DNA from: Ahaetulla prasina
Lineage: Eukaryota; Chordata; Lepidosauria; Squamata; Colubridae
Direction: 5' to 3'
Assembly (NCBI RefSeq): GCF_028640845.1
Contig: NC_080542.1
Coordinates: 63,191,064-63,255,063, forward strand
Length of the DNA: 64,000 bases
Position 1 is the first letter of the stretch; every line of letters starts with the position of its first letter. A program made the translations under genes and the position numbers. Of this stretch, positions 62,433 through 64,000 are shown piece by piece. The notes under the pieces are model-generated. The model made no database searches. It saw nothing but the letters and a program-made list of their open reading frames with translations, and had not been told where the DNA came from.

Positions 62433-63149
62433 GGGGCAGGAGAAAGTGGGAGTATTTTATTGGTCTTAGGCAAGCACATTTCTAATATTAATTTAAGCCA
62501 AAAGATATAATATGGGCACTTCAATATAAGGTACAAATGTGGAAAACGAATGGCATTATTGGGTATGTCAATTTTTTAAGATAAAATTTATCATTACTTT
62601 GCAGAATTTAAATCTGAGTTCTTATACATCAACCCATACAATACTTGAAATTATCTGTGTCAACTAGAAGCTGCTATGGTATCACTATCTTGGCTCCTGT
62701 GGAAGTAGAAATGGTCCCATGAAACCAAGCTCCTCTAAGAATATGTGCTTGATAGTTTTAACCCATAAAAGTCAGGACAAGGAAGAGAAGTGGGGAAGGG
62801 GAGAGGGGAAGAGAAAAGGGAAGGAGAAGGAAAAGGAGAACAAAAGGCAGCTGAAATTTTTTCTTTTAGAATTGCTTCAGAGGCTTGGGGAAAGGAGGGG
62901 ACAACTCTGTGGTGGAAAAAAAACAAGATCTTCAATGCTCCAGCTCTGTCCTGGGCTGCAGTTTCCCAGGCTTTCAGAGTTTCATGGGGGACGCGATGGC
63001 TCCTTCGTACCCTTGGAGTCTCCCAGGAGTTTAGACCTTCCTGTGGGCAGCTGTTGTGAAGGCTTCCTGGAAATTTGGCTGTCAGAGGGAGGTGGCAATT
63101 TCGTGCTGTGCCACTGCAACTTCTCCAACATTTAAGGGCATAGATGGGT
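62433..63149. other. Unassigned sequence with purine-rich stretch
   Basis: A GAAAAGGG-type purine-rich stretch lies near 62785-62845. Frames 62719-63135 (plus) and 62735-63241 (minus) overlap each other on opposite strands. Neither shows a domain, so neither is called. Confidence 0.4.
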
Positions 63150-63299
63150 AAAGGGAAAAGTAAATGAGAGGAGTTGCAACATATCTGCAGCCACTTGTAA
63201 ATTACTGCAATGGAAGCTGCAGGAGCTGTAACTTTGGGCATAGGTTGTAATCTCTTTGTTCAGTATCATCGTAATTTTGAACTATCACTAAATGAATAA
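63150..63299. mobile_element. TA-type MITE (ACAGGTAGTCC family), right portion, cut by L2
   Basis: TTGTAAATTACTGCAATGG, TTTGTTCAGTATCATCGTAA and TTTTGAACTATCACTAAATG are family motifs of the right half. The sequence breaks off at about 63299 where an L2 copy begins, so the L2 inserted into this MITE. Confidence 0.7.
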
Positions 63300-64000
63300 T
63301 CCCGGTGTCTGGAAGCCGTACGGGTCTGGATGGGGAGAAACAGGCTCAAGCTCAATCCCTCCAAGACGGAGTGGCTGTGGATGCCGGCATCCCGGTACAG
63401 TCAGCTGCAGCCTCGGCTGACTGTTGGGGGCGAGTCATTGGCCCCAATGGAGAGGGTACGCAACTTGGGCGTTTTCCTGGATGGACGGCTGTCTTTTGAA
63501 GACCACTTGATGGCCGTCTCCAGGAGAGCTTTTTACCAGGTTCGCCTGGTTCACCAGTTGCGCCCCTTTCTAGACCGGGACGCCTTATGCACGGTCACTC
63601 ATGCTCTCGTGACATCTCGCCTGGACTACTGCAATGCTCTCTACATGGGGCTCCCCTTGAGGAGCACCCGGAGACTCCAGGTAGTTCAGAATGCAGCTGC
63701 GCGGGTGATAGAGGGAGCCCCTCGTGGCTCCCATGTAACACCTCTCCTGCGCAGACTGCACTGGCTGCCTGTGGTTTTCCGGGTGCACTTCAAGGTTTTG
63801 GTAATGATCTTCAAAGCGCTCCATGGCATAGGGCCGGGTTACTTACGGGACCGTCTACTGCCACCGAATGCCTCCCACTGGCCCGTGCGCTCTCACAGGG
63901 AGGGACTCCTCAGGGTGCCGTCGGCCAGGCAGTGCCGACTGGCGACACCCAGGGGAAGGGCCTTTTCTGTGGGGGCTCCCACCCTCTGGAACGAGCTCCC
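63300..64000 (+). mobile_element. L2-clade LINE, 5'-truncated, running off the window
   Basis: The first bases encode CLEAVRVWMGRNRLKLNPSK, followed by TEWLWMPASRYSQLQP, VRNLGVFLDGRLSFEDHL, VTSRLDYCNALYMG, LLRRLHWLPVVFRVHFKVL and, at the edge, GRAFSVGAPTLWNEL. This is the post-palm and C-terminal part of ORF2, the same family as the copies at 19.9, 32.8 and 36.9 kb. The frame is open through most of the visible part, with a stop after LYMGLP (about 63658) that other copies share nearby. Confidence 0.92.

Overview
The window is eukaryotic nuclear DNA from a squamate reptile, most likely a snake. The basis is the repeat content: CR1 LINEs whose 3' ends run into pentamer or tetramer microsatellites, BovB/RTE and L2-clade LINEs, a tRNA-derived SINE with a BovB-like tail, a Sauria-SINE-type fragment, a vertebrate-type Ty3/Gypsy element and many short hAT-like and TA-flanked inverted-repeat elements. 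No complete host gene is visible. Almost every long open frame belongs to a retrotransposon. Family names come from motif recognition, not from a database search.

Layout. 1-2620: 5' portion of a minus-strand Ty3/Gypsy element with its LTR. 3-8.4 kb: an L2-like LINE end, a GC-richer unassigned block, a 107-bp palindromic MITE, a long purine tract, a CR1 end with an (AATAG)n tail and two more inverted-repeat elements. 9-21.5 kb: AT-rich sequence with small MITEs, two copies of a composite block (LINE 3' end plus downstream flank), and three minus-strand LINEs. 22.5-24.7 kb: two SINEs, a minisatellite and a solo LTR with exact 5-bp target-site duplications. 28.4-29 kb: a CpG-rich stretch with the best host-gene candidate, a short minus-strand signal-peptide exon ending in a consensus splice donor.

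30.4-43.3 kb is dense in LINEs. It holds a CR1-like LINE, two L2 copies lying tail to tail (32.8-35.9 kb plus, 36.9-40.2 kb minus; the second has a 1029-codon open ORF2), and a BovB copy that split an older MITE and was itself split by an L2 fragment. 44-56 kb carries small hAT-like elements with matching 8-bp duplications, a 30-bp-arm hairpin and a long decayed CR1. 56.5-61.2 kb is bracketed by matching terminal inverted repeats and contains a minisatellite, a CR1 end, a CpG-rich block and a six-unit tandem array of nested palindromes. It is the most unusual structure here. The window closes with another MITE cut by the start of a further L2 copy.

The elements do not form a pathway. The logic is parasitic and stratified: LINE machinery (BovB, L2, CR1) mobilises itself and SINEs, DNA-transposon relics are cut by later insertions, and nested target-site duplications let part of the order of events be read.
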